Source: Sphingomonas naphthae
Lineage (GTDB): Bacteria; Pseudomonadota; Alphaproteobacteria; Sphingomonadales; Sphingomonadaceae
Direction: 5' to 3'
NCBI RefSeq assembly: GCF_028607085.1
Contig: NZ_CP117411.1
Span: 2,852,001 to 2,916,000, forward strand
DNA length: 64,000 nucleotides
Below, piece after piece: positions 54,061 to 63,474 of the stretch. Below the pieces are notes generated by a model. The model worked only from the letters and a program-made list of their open reading frames with translations, had not been told where the DNA came from and ran no database searches. Within the stretch, counting starts at the first letter, position 1. Each line of letters opens with the position of its first letter. A program made the translations under genes and the position numbers.

Positions 54061-54083
54061 GTATTACCGCCGCTCGGTAATAC
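54061..54083. promoter_or_regulatory. Perfect palindromic operator of the AbrB/VapC module
   Basis: gtattaccg-ccgct-cggtaatac: 9-bp perfect arms, ending 7 bases before the antitoxin ATG (54091). Position and symmetry are what an autoregulatory operator for an AbrB-type antitoxin and VapC complex would look like. The AT-containing arms stand out from the GC-rich surroundings. Confidence 0.75.
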
Positions 54084-54090
54084 TCGGCCC

Positions 54091-54372
54091 ATGACGACTC
54101 ACAGCCGCCTCACGATCAAGGGTCAGGTGACGATTCCCAAGGACGTGCGCGATCTGCTCGATCTGAAGCCGGGCGACACGGTCGCGTTCGAGCAGGATGG
54201 GGACCGGATTTCGGTTCGCAAGGCGGAGGTGCCGGTCGAGCCGAAGGAAACCCCCGACCAGTTCAGGAAGCGGCTCCACGCGCTGCTGGAGCAATTTCCG
54301 CCGCTGCCGAGCAAGATGTCGACCGACGAATATATGGCGATGATCCGCGAGCCTGTGCCCGCTCCCCGCTGA
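54091..54372 (+). CDS. AbrB/SpoVT-type antitoxin
   Basis: A 93-residue antitoxin with an N-terminal swapped-hairpin AbrB DNA-binding domain (about 5-45, LTIKGQVTIPKDVRDLLDLK) and a C-terminal tail (about 60-93, DEYMAMIREPVPAP) that should wrap the toxin. It starts 7 bases after a perfect palindrome and is followed one base after its stop by the PIN toxin gene. The pair is lodged between gatA and gatB. It would repress its own promoter, and with it possibly gatB. Confidence 0.9.
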   Translation: MTTHSRLTIKGQVTIPKDVRDLLDLKPGDTVAFEQDGDRISVRKAEVPVEPKETPDQFRKRLHALLEQFPPLPSKMSTDEYMAMIREPVPAPR

Positions 54373-54373
54373 A

Positions 54374-54784
54374 ATGGTCTTCCTCGACACCAACATCCTG
54401 ATCGATCTTTTCGATCCGGGCTCCGCATGGCACCTCTGGTCCACCGAAAATGTGCATCGAGCCGAAGGCCCTCGGGGCATAAATCCGGTGGTCCTCGCGG
54501 AGCTTTCACCCCGTTTCGAGGCCCTCGCGACTTTGACCGGGTTGATCGGAGGTCTGGGGATCACGGTGCATCCGATCGACGATCACAGCGCCTTCCATGC
54601 GGGCCATGCCCATGCCGCCTATCGCGCGGCAGGCGGCGAGCGGCAGGCGATCCTCGCCGATTTCCTGATCGGGGCGCATGCGCAAACGCTCGGTGCCACG
54701 CTTCTCACCCGCGACAGGCGGCGCTTCGTGCGCTACTTCCCCGACCTCACCCTCATCACTCCATCGGACACGGACAATGGCTGA
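54374..54784 (+). CDS. vapC: PIN-domain toxin VapC
   Basis: A 136-residue PIN-domain ribonuclease toxin. The acidic active site is complete: D5 (FLDTNILID), E43 (VLAELSPRF), D96 ([11 protein letters not shown]) and D114 (LLTRDRRRF). VapC toxins cut tRNAs or rRNA. The gene follows the antitoxin with one base between and its last 8 bases overlap the start of gatB (ATG at 54777), so gatB translation is probably coupled to toxin translation. No frameshift or missing residue, so the toxin should be functional. Confidence 0.92.
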   Translation: MVFLDTNILIDLFDPGSAWHLWSTENVHRAEGPRGINPVVLAELSPRFEALATLTGLIGGLGITVHPIDDHSAFHAGHAHAAYRAAGGERQAILADFLIGAHAQTLGATLLTRDRRRFVRYFPDLTLITPSDTDNG

Positions 54785-56270
54785 CGCATCCCCCTCCTAC
54801 CGCATCCAGGGCGCCACCGGCGAGTGGGAGGTCGTGATCGGGCTGGAGGTTCACGCCCAGATCGACACGCAGGCCAAGCTCTTCTCGGGCGCCGCCACCG
54901 CCTTCGGGGCGGAGCCGAACGCGCAGGTCAGCCTGATCGACGCGGCGATGCCGGGGATGCTGCCGGTGCCGAACCGCGAGTGCATCCGCCAGGCCGTCCG
55001 CACCGGCATGGCGCTGGGCGCGGAGATCAATCGCTGGTCGCGCTTCGACCGGAAGAATTACTTCTACGCCGATCTGCCGCAGGGCTATCAGATCAGCCAG
55101 CTCTACCACCCGCTCGTCGGCGAGGGCGCGATCCCGATCGAGCCCGAGGAGAAGGACGGGCCGGGCGAGGCCAAGACGATCGGCGTCGAGCGCATCCATG
55201 TCGAGCAGGACGCCGGCAAGCTGATGCACGACCAGCACCCCACCCGCTCCTACGTCGATCTCAACCGATCGGGCGTGGCGCTGATGGAGATCGTCAGCCG
55301 CCCCGACATGCGCTCGCCCGCCGAGGCCGGGGCCTACCTGCGCAAGCTGCGGCAGGTGCTCCGCTATGTCGGTAGCTGCGACGGCAACATGGAGCAGGGC
55401 TCGATGCGCGCCGACGTCAACGTCTCGGTGCGCAAGCCCGGCGAGCCGTTCGGCACCCGCACCGAGACCAAGAACGTCAATTCCGTCCGCTTCGTGATGG
55501 AGACGATCCGGCAGGAGGCGTCGCGTCAGGTCGACGTGCTGGAGGCCGGCGGCAGCATCGTGCAGGAGACGCGCCTCTACGATCCCGACCGCAACGAGAC
55601 GCGGTCGATGCGCTCCAAGGAGGACGCGCACGATTACCGCTATTTCCCCGATCCCGATCTGCTGCCGCTGGAGCTGGACGACGCCTTCCTGAGCGAATGC
55701 GCCGCCAGCCTGCCCGAACTGCCCGACGCCAAGCGCGCGCGCTACGAGGCGCTGGGGCTGACGCCCTACGCCGCCGCCGTGCTGACCGCCGACGTGGAGA
55801 CCGCGCGCTGGTTCGAGGCGATGCTGGACGCCAGCGGCAAGCCGCCCGAGAGCGTAGCCAAGGCCGCCTCCAACTGGCTGATCTCCGACCTGTTCGGCGC
55901 CCTCAACCGGCTCGGCAAGGATATCGCCGACAGCCCGGTGAGCCCGGCGCAGGGCGCGCAACTGCTCGGCCTCGTCGCCGACGGCACGCTTTCGGGTACT
56001 CTCGCGAAGCAGGTGTTCGAGATCATGCTGGAAACCGGCGATGATCCCGCGACGATCGTCGAGGCGCGCGGGCTGAAGCAGACCAGCGACACCGGCGCGA
56101 TCGAGGCGAAGGTGGCCGAAATCCTCGCCGCCAACGCCGACAAGGTCGAGCAGTATCGCGGCGGCAAGGTCGCGCTGTTCGGCTTCTTCGTCGGCCAGAC
56201 GATGAAGGCGATGGGCGGCAAGGCCAACCCGCAGGTGGTGAACGAGGCGGTGAAGAAGGCGCTGGGCTGA
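54777..56270 (+). CDS. gatB: Asp/Glu-tRNA amidotransferase subunit B
   Basis: A 497-residue GatB, the kinase/transamidase subunit that phosphorylates and amidates the misacylated tRNA. Signature segments: [20 protein letters not shown] (about 17-36), the zinc-less [14 protein letters not shown] (about 93), and [19 protein letters not shown] (about 200). The C-terminal tail domain with [19 protein letters not shown] binds tRNA. Start at ATG 54777 lies within vapC. Length is standard. Confidence 0.97.
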   Translation: MADASPSYRIQGATGEWEVVIGLEVHAQIDTQAKLFSGAATAFGAEPNAQVSLIDAAMPGMLPVPNRECIRQAVRTGMALGAEINRWSRFDRKNYFYADLPQGYQISQLYHPLVGEGAIPIEPEEKDGPGEAKTIGVERIHVEQDAGKLMHDQHPTRSYVDLNRSGVALMEIVSRPDMRSPAEAGAYLRKLRQVLRYVGSCDGNMEQGSMRADVNVSVRKPGEPFGTRTETKNVNSVRFVMETIRQEASRQVDVLEAGGSIVQETRLYDPDRNETRSMRSKEDAHDYRYFPDPDLLPLELDDAFLSECAASLPELPDAKRARYEALGLTPYAAAVLTADVETARWFEAMLDASGKPPESVAKAASNWLISDLFGALNRLGKDIADSPVSPAQGAQLLGLVADGTLSGTLAKQVFEIMLETGDDPATIVEARGLKQTSDTGAIEAKVAEILAANADKVEQYRGGKVALFGFFVGQTMKAMGGKANPQVVNEAVKKALG

Positions 56271-56290
56271 TCGAGGATCCGAGACGCGTT

Positions 56291-56782
56291 GTGACGCTCG
56301 CCCGTCACACCATGCCGTCGCCCGTCAGCACCCTGACCCTGGTGGCTGACGCCGATGCCTTGCTCGCGATCCTGTGGGAAAGCGACCGGCCGGGCCGGGT
56401 GCGGCTGGCCGAGACGGCCGCGCAGCCCGATCATCCGGTGCTGGCCGAGGCGGCGCGGCAGCTCGACGCCTATTTCGCGGGCGATCTGCGGCGTTTCACC
56501 GTGCCGCTGCGCTTCGAGGGGACCGAGTTCCAGAAAGCGGTGTGGGCCGCGCTGCTCACCATCCCTTATGGCGAGACGCGCAGCTATGGCGCGATCGCGG
56601 CGCAGATCGGCCGGCCGGACGCGCAGCGCGCGGTGGGCGCCGCCAACGGCCGCAACCCCATCTCGATCATCGCGCCCTGCCACCGGGTGATCGGATCGGG
56701 CGGCAGCCTCACGGGTTTCGCGGGCGGGCTGGAGGCGAAACGCTATCTGCTCGATCTGGAGCGGGCGCCGAGGCTGTTATAG
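56291..56782 (+). CDS. ogt: Methylated-DNA-protein-cysteine methyltransferase
   Basis: A 163-residue O6-alkylguanine DNA alkyltransferase that repairs O6-methylguanine by suicide transfer to C130 in APCHRVIGSGG. The DNA-binding helix is YGETRSYGAIAAQIGRPDAQRAVG (core 93-113) and the N-terminal domain is short. Start at GTG 56291; an in-frame ATG at 56312 is possible. It follows gatB by 20 bases and may be read in the same transcript. An inverted repeat follows. Confidence 0.93.
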   Translation: MTLARHTMPSPVSTLTLVADADALLAILWESDRPGRVRLAETAAQPDHPVLAEAARQLDAYFAGDLRRFTVPLRFEGTEFQKAVWAALLTIPYGETRSYGAIAAQIGRPDAQRAVGAANGRNPISIIAPCHRVIGSGGSLTGFAGGLEAKRYLLDLERAPRLL

Positions 56783-56798
56783 CCGTACGATGATGGCC

Positions 56799-56880
56799 CG
56801 TTCGTCCTGAGCGAAGTCGAAGGACGTGCGGCTGGACGCAGCGCGCGGGGCACGCCCTTCGACTGCGCTCAGGGCGAACG
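56799..56880. repeat. Dispersed inverted repeat, family E
   Basis: Arms of 30 bases at 56799-56828 and 56851-56880 (cgttcgtcctgagcgaagtc and its near-inverse) in the gap between the convergent ogt and DUF418 genes. This sequence type is recurrent in sphingomonad genomes. Confidence 0.88.
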
Positions 56881-56898
56881 GTGAAGGTTTGGTGTCGA

Positions 56899-58233
56899 TC
56901 AGGCTGCCCGCCGCAACGCCAGCTTCCGCCCCTCCACGATCGACCGCCACGCCCATTCCACCGGCGCGATCGCATAATGCCGCAGGTAGACGTTGGCCCC
57001 CCACAGCAGCAGCGCATCGATCGCGACCGATGCCAGCATCATCGGCATCCACGTCAGCTGCCCGTACAGCCCCAAGGCGAAGGGCGGGAACAGCAGCCAC
57101 AGGCAGATGAGGGTCTGCGCGACATAGATCGACAGCGCCGTCCGCCCCGCCGCCACGAACGGTCGCAACAGCCGCGCCCCCACGATCGTCGTCGCCAGCA
57201 GATTGACCAGCCCGATATGGCCGAGCGTCGCCGCCAGCCGGGCATATTCCTGCCACGCCCAGTCGAGGCGCGGCATGTCGTTGAAGCGGGTGATCTCCCA
57301 CGCGCCCCACGCCCGCATCGGCAGGCCGATGGCATAGGCGATCAAGGTCAGCCGCAGGTAGAAGCCCCGGCTGCGCGCGCCCTGCAATATGCCCATCTTG
57401 AACAGAGCCGCGCCGATCAGCATCGTGCCCGTCGCCTCCCAGATGGCGAACAATTCGCCGAAGCCGAGCCGCTCGATCGACTTGTCGACCTGCGCCCTGA
57501 ACCAGTTAGCGCTGGTGCTGGAGCGCGCCTTGTCCTCGGCGGCGACCTCCGCCTTGTGCTCGGCCTTGTTCTTGGCGCGTTTGGCGGCGTTCTCGGCGGC
57601 CTTCTTCAGCGTCTTGGTCTCGGCGGGGGTGAGGCTCTGGCCGGCGTCGCGTTTGGCCGTCAGCGTAGCCACCTCGGCGCGCTGCCGGGTCGGCTGGTAG
57701 ATGCCGAAATAGCTGGCCGCGCCCAATTGCATCGTCGCGCCGATCAGCCCGATCACGATCAGCCAGCGCGGCCGCAGCCGGCGGAACCAGAAGGCCACCA
57801 GCGCCGCCACGCCATAGGTGTGGAGGATGTCGCCCGGCCACATCAGCACGAAGATGTGGATCATGCCGAACGCCCACAGCACGATGTTGCGCCAATAATA
57901 GCGGCGCAGCACCTTGCCGCGCGCGATGCCCGCGATCCGCTCGGTCAGGATCACCATGCCCGCGCCGAACAGCATTTCCAGCAGCGCGCGGGCGGTGCCG
58001 TCGGCGAGGATCTGGCGGGTCCACCAGGCGATCTGGTCGGCCACGCTCCAGCCGAGATGGCGGATGTCCGGCCCGGAGAAGCTCTGCGCCATGTCGTTGA
58101 CGTTCATGAACAGGATGCCGAGGATGGCGATCCCGCGCAGAATATCGAGGATGGCGATGCGCGGCGCCCCATCCGGCTCTGCCGCCCGCCCCTTGCGCTC
58201 GGCCTCCGCCGACAATGCCGCGTCCGTCGTCAT
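56899..58233 (-). CDS. DUF418-family membrane protein
   Basis: A 444-residue protein with about ten membrane segments. N-terminal RIAILDILRGIAILGILFMNV (about 24-45) is the hallmark of DUF418/YeiB-like proteins, and ALLEMLFGAGMVILTER follows near 84. A charged cytoplasmic or periplasmic insertion of Lys/Ala-rich helix lies around 195-240 (AKRAKNKAEHKAEVAAED). The C-terminal DUF418 domain covers about 270-440. Function is unknown; a transport or acyl-transfer role is suspected from distant similarity to acyltransferase-3 proteins. Confidence 0.87.
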   Translation of the reverse strand: MTTDAALSAEAERKGRAAEPDGAPRIAILDILRGIAILGILFMNVNDMAQSFSGPDIRHLGWSVADQIAWWTRQILADGTARALLEMLFGAGMVILTERIAGIARGKVLRRYYWRNIVLWAFGMIHIFVLMWPGDILHTYGVAALVAFWFRRLRPRWLIVIGLIGATMQLGAASYFGIYQPTRQRAEVATLTAKRDAGQSLTPAETKTLKKAAENAAKRAKNKAEHKAEVAAEDKARSSTSANWFRAQVDKSIERLGFGELFAIWEATGTMLIGAALFKMGILQGARSRGFYLRLTLIAYAIGLPMRAWGAWEITRFNDMPRLDWAWQEYARLAATLGHIGLVNLLATTIVGARLLRPFVAAGRTALSIYVAQTLICLWLLFPPFALGLYGQLTWMPMMLASVAIDALLLWGANVYLRHYAIAPVEWAWRSIVEGRKLALRRAA

Positions 58234-58322
58234 GCCCCGCCCCCGAATCCCGATCAGGGCGCCAGTGTATTAGGGGATTGCCACACCCGCCAGCAACATT
58301 TCACAACGATAGGGAAAAGGCT

Positions 58323-59618
58323 TCATACCGGCAGGCGGATCGTGACGCGCAGGCCGGGGGCGGCATCGCCCAGCACCACGCCGCCACCGTGCAGCTTGGC
58401 CACGGCGCCGACGAGCGAGAGGCCGAGGCCATGGCCTTCGGTCGAGCGGCTGGCCTCCAGCCGGCCGAAGCGGCGCAGCGCCATCGCCCGTGCGGAGGGC
58501 GGAATGCCGGGGCCGTCGTCCGTCACCTCGAGGATCGCGACATCGCGGTCCTCCGTGCGGACGGAGACGCGGATGCGGCTGCCCGGCGGGGTGTGGCGGT
58601 GGGCGTTTTCGATGAGGTTGGCGAGGAGCTGCGACAGCATCGGGCGATCGCCGCGCAGGCTGATCGGCGCGGTGCCGGCCAGCTCCAGCATGCGCCCGCC
58701 GTCACGCACCATCGGCTCGTAGAGCGCCACCATCCGCGCGGCCAGTTCGTCGAGCCGGACGGGGGCGAACTGGCTGCGGCGGCTGCCGCCCTCCACCTCG
58801 GCGATGCGCAGCACGGTGGCGAGCAGTTCCACCATAGCCTCGCAATCGGCCAGCGCCGCCTCCACCTCGGCCTCGTGCGCGCCCAGCCCAGCCTGTTGCG
58901 ACAGGCGGGTGAGGCGGGTCTGAAGGCGCACCAGCGGCGAGCGCAGATCATGCGCGGCGTCTTGGGCGACATGGCGCAGGCTCCCCATCAACTCGTCGAT
59001 CCGGTCGAGCATCCGGTTGAAGGTGTGGGCCTGCCGGTCGAACTCGGTATCGCCGCCGGTCTCGGGGATGCGGCGCCTGAGGTCGCCGCCGATGATCGCC
59101 TCGGCCGCGCCGCGCATGTCGCGCATGTGCCGGCCGACGACCCGTGCCGCCAGCAGCAGCGACACGCCGGTCGCCGACGCCACCATCAGCGATCCGAGCG
59201 AAAGGATGCCGAGCAGCAGCAGATCGAAATGCGGCACCGGCTCGCTATCCGCCACCACGACCAGCACCATATTGTCGCCGAAACGCCGGCCGAGCGCGCG
59301 CCCCCGTTCGATCGCGGGGATGCGGTCGCGCTTGCCGAGCGCGCTCGCCCCCAGCACCGGCGGGCGCTGGAGGCGCAGCCGGCCGGCGAGCTGGTTGCCG
59401 GCGCGATCGAACAGAGCCGCGCCGATGTCGGCGGTATCGCGCCTGTCCTTGAGCGCATTGACCCGCTCGATCACGTCACCCACCGCCGGAGCGGTGGACG
59501 GGCCGATCAGCAGGCTCGCCTCATTGGCGAGGCGGTGATCGACGAACAGGTCGATCGCCCGGTGCGCGAACAGATAGACCGCGAGCGTCAGCAGCGCGCA
59601 CGCGACGACCCCGGCCAC
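58323..59618 (-). CDS. Sensor histidine kinase
   Basis: A 431-residue sensor kinase: membrane segments at about 1-20 and 133-158, a periplasmic domain between, HAMP (about 159-215), HisKA with H223 in AQDAAHDLRSPLVRLQ and an ATPase domain with NLIENAHRH, DDGPGIPP and GHGLGLSLV boxes. The start is uncertain: GTG 59618 gives a first segment that is a little short, and no better start exists before the stop of the regulator gene at 59663. It lies just downstream of its response regulator, forming a pair, next to a TonB receptor. Confidence 0.92.
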   Translation of the reverse strand: MAGVVACALLTLAVYLFAHRAIDLFVDHRLANEASLLIGPSTAPAVGDVIERVNALKDRRDTADIGAALFDRAGNQLAGRLRLQRPPVLGASALGKRDRIPAIERGRALGRRFGDNMVLVVVADSEPVPHFDLLLLGILSLGSLMVASATGVSLLLAARVVGRHMRDMRGAAEAIIGGDLRRRIPETGGDTEFDRQAHTFNRMLDRIDELMGSLRHVAQDAAHDLRSPLVRLQTRLTRLSQQAGLGAHEAEVEAALADCEAMVELLATVLRIAEVEGGSRRSQFAPVRLDELAARMVALYEPMVRDGGRMLELAGTAPISLRGDRPMLSQLLANLIENAHRHTPPGSRIRVSVRTEDRDVAILEVTDDGPGIPPSARAMALRRFGRLEASRSTEGHGLGLSLVGAVAKLHGGGVVLGDAAPGLRVTIRLPV

Positions 59619-59662
59619 GCCATAGCCGATCAGGATCGCGCGCAGCGATGTGACGCGCGGTT

Positions 59663-60340
59663 TCAGGCGCTCGCCCGCAGAACGTAGCCGACCCGCCGGA
59701 TGGTGCGGATCGCATCATAGACTTCGCCCAGGTTGAGTTCGGCGCGCAGCCCCCGGACGTGGCTTTCGATGATGTTGGTGGCCGGCTCGAAATCGCTGCC
59801 CCAGATGGCGTCGGCCAGCATCCGCCGGGTGACGACGCGCCCGGCGTTGCGCACCAGTTCGGTGAGGATGGTGAATTCGGTCGGGCGCAGATCGAGCGTG
59901 CGGCCGCGCCGCAGCGCGACATGGCCGACGGTGTCGATCTCGATCGAGCCGGCCTTCAGGGTCACCGCCGTCTGGCCCGTCGCCGGGCGGCGCTGGAGCG
60001 CGGCGAGGCGCGCGCTCAGTTCGATCGGCGCGACGGGCTTCACCAGATAATCGTCCGCGCCCGCATCGAGCCCCTCGACCCGGTCCATCAGCTCGCCGAG
60101 CGCGCTGACGACGATTACCGGCGTGGCGACACCCTCGTCGCGCAGCAGTTTCAGGACGGTGAGTCCGTCGATCCGGGGCAGCATCCGATCCAGCACGATC
60201 GCGTCGAACCGGCCGCTGGTCGCCTGATCGAGCGCCTCGCGCCCGTCGCGCGCGATCGCGATATGATGGTCGCCTTTCGCCAGCTCCGCCGCCAGCAAAC
60301 CGGCGGTATCCGCATCGTCCTCGACCAACAGCAGCCGCAT
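59663..60340 (-). CDS. OmpR-family response regulator
   Basis: A 225-residue regulator: receiver domain with acidic pocket E7-D9 (LLVEDDADT), phospho-acceptor D51 (IVLDRMLPRIDG) and lysine in VKPVAPIEL (about 101), then a winged-helix domain (about 130-220) with RTLDLRPTEFTILTELVRN and HVRGLRAELNLG. It is co-directional with and 44 bases upstream of the kinase gene. Its start is divergent from the TonB receptor gene, a possible target. Confidence 0.95.
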   Translation of the reverse strand: MRLLLVEDDADTAGLLAAELAKGDHHIAIARDGREALDQATSGRFDAIVLDRMLPRIDGLTVLKLLRDEGVATPVIVVSALGELMDRVEGLDAGADDYLVKPVAPIELSARLAALQRRPATGQTAVTLKAGSIEIDTVGHVALRRGRTLDLRPTEFTILTELVRNAGRVVTRRMLADAIWGSDFEPATNIIESHVRGLRAELNLGEVYDAIRTIRRVGYVLRASA

Positions 60341-60640
60341 CCCGGCACTCCCATCATCTCACCTGTCCATGACGGGACGGCGCGGGCGATACAAGTGCCC
60401 ACACGCCGGCCATGTTGATGGGCCGACGTGATAAAATTATCACCCTAGGAAGAGGATGATATTTAGGGAATTACCATGCAATCAACGATGTCTACTTACA
60501 CAGATTACCAATCTGTGAAAAATGAAACGAAAATGAACGAAAGTCTATTTGATTTTTAGTTTGATGTAACAAAACTGCCTTCGACCTCTTCTAGCTGCGC
60601 CGCAACACGGCAAGCAGCCGGTGCGAAGGGGAATCAGATC
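60341..60640. other. Divergent regulatory region between regulator and TonB receptor
   Basis: A 300-base region, markedly AT-rich at 60420-60590 compared with the genome. It holds the promoter of the TonB receptor and of the two-component pair, a perfect 8-bp palindrome (60499-60517), and a possible 27-codon leader frame (60477-60560, starting MQSTMSTYTDYQ) with AGGGAA upstream. The leader frame is not well enough supported to call a gene. Confidence 0.45.
60499..60517. promoter_or_regulatory. Palindromic operator candidate upstream of TonB receptor
   Basis: cacagatt-acc-aatctgtg, perfect 8-bp arms, 124 bases upstream of the receptor ATG. Likely a regulator binding site; which regulator is unknown. 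Confidence 0.5.
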
Positions 60641-63076
60641 ATGGTCAGTGTTTCGATGGGTCGTGGGTGGATGCTGGCGGGCGGGGCGCTGCTCGCGCTG
60701 ACGACGCCGGCCTTTGCCGAGGCGCCCGCCGCCGCCGAGCCCGCCACCGCTGCCGCGCCGGCCGAAGCCGAGGGTCTCGACGAGATCGTCGTGACCGCCA
60801 CCAAGCGCGAGACGAACCTCCAGAAGACGCCGATCGCGATCAACGTGCTCAGCACGCAGGCGCTTCAGGATCGTCACGTCCAGAGCCTGTACGATCTGGC
60901 CGACGGCGCCATACCCAGCCTGCGCGTCGCCACCTTCGAGGCGCGCCAGACCGCGCTCACCATCGGCATCCGCGGCATCGTGCCGCTCGACGCCAACCAG
61001 CCCGCGCGTGAGCAGGGCGTCGGCATCTATGTCGACGGCGTCTATCTCGGCCGCCAGCACGGCTTGAACGCCGCGCTGTTCGAGGTCGAGCGGGTCGAGG
61101 TGCTGAAGGGGCCGCAGGGCACGCTCTTCGGTCGCAATACCGAGGGCGGCGCGCTCAGCATCGTCTCCAAGGCGCCGACCGGCGAGTTCGGCGGCAGCGC
61201 CACCGCCGGCATCGCCAATTACGGCGGCTATAACGGCCAGTTCCACCTCAACCTGCCCGAATTCGCCAACATCGCGCTGAAGTTCGACGGCGTGGTGCAA
61301 TATCAGGGCCCGACCACCAAGAACCCGCTCTCGGGCCAGACCGGCTTCAACTATTTCGACCGTCGCGGCGCCCGCGCCGCCGCCCGCTGGAAGCCGACCA
61401 CGACCCTCACGGTCGATCTGTCCTACGACATCGGCTACGACGCCAACTCGCCCTTCTACAGCCAGCTGCTGAACTACAATCCCAACGGCTGCACCGCCGG
61501 CCCGGTCGCCAATTCGCCCAAGTGCGTGCTGCCCGGCACCGGCTTCACCACCCTGAGCGGCACGGTGAAGCCCGTCTCGCCGCTGGTGAAGATCGAGGGC
61601 AACGATCGCATGAAGGTGGCCGACATCGGCGTGCCGCAGCAGCCCAGCATCGATCGCACCCACGGCTATGTCGCCAAGGCCGGCTGGAAGGCGACCGACT
61701 GGGTCGAGCTGCGCTCGATCACCGCATGGCGCGACGTCAGCTCGATCCAGTATGACAACGTTGGCGGCGCGCACCGTCCGCCGATCGTGAGCGCCAATTG
61801 CACCGGCACCGGCTGCAACTTCAGCCGCTACAGCCTGGCCGACCTCTACCAGCATCAGTTCAGCCAGGAATTCCAGGCGGTCGGCAATATCGGCCAGCTC
61901 GATTTCGTCGGCGGCCTCTATTATTTCAACGAGCGGGTGAGCGACGATGCCGCGACCCCCAGCTCGCTGGCGTTCAACTCGACGCTGACCGCCGTCACCG
62001 TGCTCGATCCGTGCCGGGGTTCGGGCGGGTTCGGCTGGCAGGTGGGCTGCCGCTCGATCGACCGCGCCAGCGCCGCCAAGGCCAAGAGCTACGCCGTGTT
62101 CGGCCAGGCGACCTACAATCTCGATACGCTGCACTTCACCGTCGGCGGCCGCAACACCTGGGACGACCGCGACGGCCGCCTGCTCACCGTCAACAATGCG
62201 CCGCGCAGCCTGACCTACAGCCAGAACACCAGCCGCTTCGATCCGATGGCGGTCGTCGCCTGGGATGCCTCGCAGGACATCAACCTCTACGCCAAATATT
62301 CGACCGGCTACCGTTCGGGCGGCGCCAGCTCGCGCTCGGTCAGCTATCGCGAGTTCGGGCCGGAGAAGGTGAAGGCCTATGAGATCGGCGCCAAGACGCA
62401 GTTCTTCGATCGGCGCGTCCGCCTGAACCTGGCGGGCTACATCATGGATCGCACGGGCAGCCAGATCGACTTCAGCTCGGTCTCGTTCGATCCGGCGACC
62501 GGCGCCAACCGCAACACGGTGGAGACGGTCAATGCGCCCGGCACCACCAAGATCCGCGGTGTCGAGGCCGACCTGACCGTCAACCCGGTCGAGGGCCTGA
62601 CCCTGGGCGCCAGCTACGCCTACACCTACACCAACATCCCGGCGACCTTGAACCCGTTCACCAACATCCTTCAGAAAGTCTACATCGTCTTCACCCCGCG
62701 CAACGCGGCGAGCGGCACGATCGACTATAGCGTGCCGGTGGCGGGCGACTTCGCCAACCTGAAGTTCCACGTCGACGGCAATTATTCCGACGCGACGCAG
62801 ACCTTCGACCAGGCCGAGACCAAGAACGACAAGTCGTTCATCGTCAACGCCCGCCTCTCGCTGGCCGATATCGACATGGGCCGGGGCACCAGGCTGACCG
62901 TCTCCGCCTGGTCGCGCAACCTGTTCAACACCGCCTACGTCTATCGCCGCGATCCGGCGAACAGCCTGCCGGCGTTCGGCAGCGGTACGACCGGCAACAT
63001 CAACAACGTGCTGGGCGACTACGGCAATTTCAACGCCCCGCGCACCTTCGGCCTCGAGGGTTCGGTCCGCTTCTGA
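60641..63076 (+). CDS. TonB-dependent outer-membrane receptor
   Basis: An 811-residue receptor. Signal peptide 1-26 (ends PAFA), Ala/Pro/Glu-rich spacer, TonB box DEIVVTATKR (47-56), plug domain with GVGIYVDGVYLGRQHG and VEVLKGPQGTLFGRNTEGG (core about 146-172), then a beta-barrel ending in FNAPRTFGLEGSVRF with the terminal aromatic. Substrate of this subgroup (typical of sphingomonads) may be carbohydrate, aromatic compound or siderophore; I cannot tell. GGGGA is 8 bases upstream of ATG 60641. A strong terminator follows, and a two-component system is divergent from it. Confidence 0.95.
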   Translation: MVSVSMGRGWMLAGGALLALTTPAFAEAPAAAEPATAAAPAEAEGLDEIVVTATKRETNLQKTPIAINVLSTQALQDRHVQSLYDLADGAIPSLRVATFEARQTALTIGIRGIVPLDANQPAREQGVGIYVDGVYLGRQHGLNAALFEVERVEVLKGPQGTLFGRNTEGGALSIVSKAPTGEFGGSATAGIANYGGYNGQFHLNLPEFANIALKFDGVVQYQGPTTKNPLSGQTGFNYFDRRGARAAARWKPTTTLTVDLSYDIGYDANSPFYSQLLNYNPNGCTAGPVANSPKCVLPGTGFTTLSGTVKPVSPLVKIEGNDRMKVADIGVPQQPSIDRTHGYVAKAGWKATDWVELRSITAWRDVSSIQYDNVGGAHRPPIVSANCTGTGCNFSRYSLADLYQHQFSQEFQAVGNIGQLDFVGGLYYFNERVSDDAATPSSLAFNSTLTAVTVLDPCRGSGGFGWQVGCRSIDRASAAKAKSYAVFGQATYNLDTLHFTVGGRNTWDDRDGRLLTVNNAPRSLTYSQNTSRFDPMAVVAWDASQDINLYAKYSTGYRSGGASSRSVSYREFGPEKVKAYEIGAKTQFFDRRVRLNLAGYIMDRTGSQIDFSSVSFDPATGANRNTVETVNAPGTTKIRGVEADLTVNPVEGLTLGASYAYTYTNIPATLNPFTNILQKVYIVFTPRNAASGTIDYSVPVAGDFANLKFHVDGNYSDATQTFDQAETKNDKSFIVNARLSLADIDMGRGTRLTVSAWSRNLFNTAYVYRRDPANSLPAFGSGTTGNINNVLGDYGNFNAPRTFGLEGSVRF

Positions 63077-63093
63077 TCGGCGGATAGGTAAGG

Positions 63094-63130
63094 AAAAAGC
63101 CCCGGCGGAGCGATCCGCCGGGGCTTTTTT
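63094..63130 (+). terminator. Strong Rho-independent terminator of the TonB receptor gene
   Basis: agccccggcgga-gcga-tccgccggggct followed by six T and preceded by five A, 17 bases after the receptor stop; bidirectional. The stem core is the same as that at 22616-22641. Confidence 0.92.
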
Positions 63131-63474
63131 CGTGTCTGCTGTATCGGCAAAGAGATCGTCAGGCAGGAAGGCGCCAGCCGCGTCACTCCCACTCCATTGT
63201 TCAATCCACACATAGACCATTGATTTAACAGCATTTTTCCCATTCGACGTCAAAAAATCCGACGCGCGGGCCGTCAAAAAGTTACGGTCTTGATTTTAAA
63301 GAGAAAATCGCTCGGAAATTTTTTTGCATCGTTTCGACATCTATCGAGGTCGATCAGGCAACACATCCCTCAGCGGTCGGGTAGATGGCGTTAGGCGTGG
63401 ATTCGCAAAGTACCGTCAGACCGGTATAGTATATGACCAGATAGCAGGCTACGCTAGCGAAAGAGCGCCCCTAT
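63131..63474. other. Gene-free AT-richer stretch before the nuclease gene
   Basis: About 340 bases between a strong terminator and the stop of the minus-strand nuclease gene. It is AT-richer than average near 63230-63340, with two gtcaaaaa direct repeats (63249 and 63273 region). Short open frames exist on both strands but none has a family match, and I do not call them. Confidence 0.5.

Noticed and set aside
33150-56880. Inverted repeats as simple terminators
   Set aside because: Arms of 28-35 bases with variable loops, recurrence of the same arms at distant places, no T-runs and one copy inside a gene argue for dispersed repeat elements rather than ordinary terminators, though they could also stop transcription.
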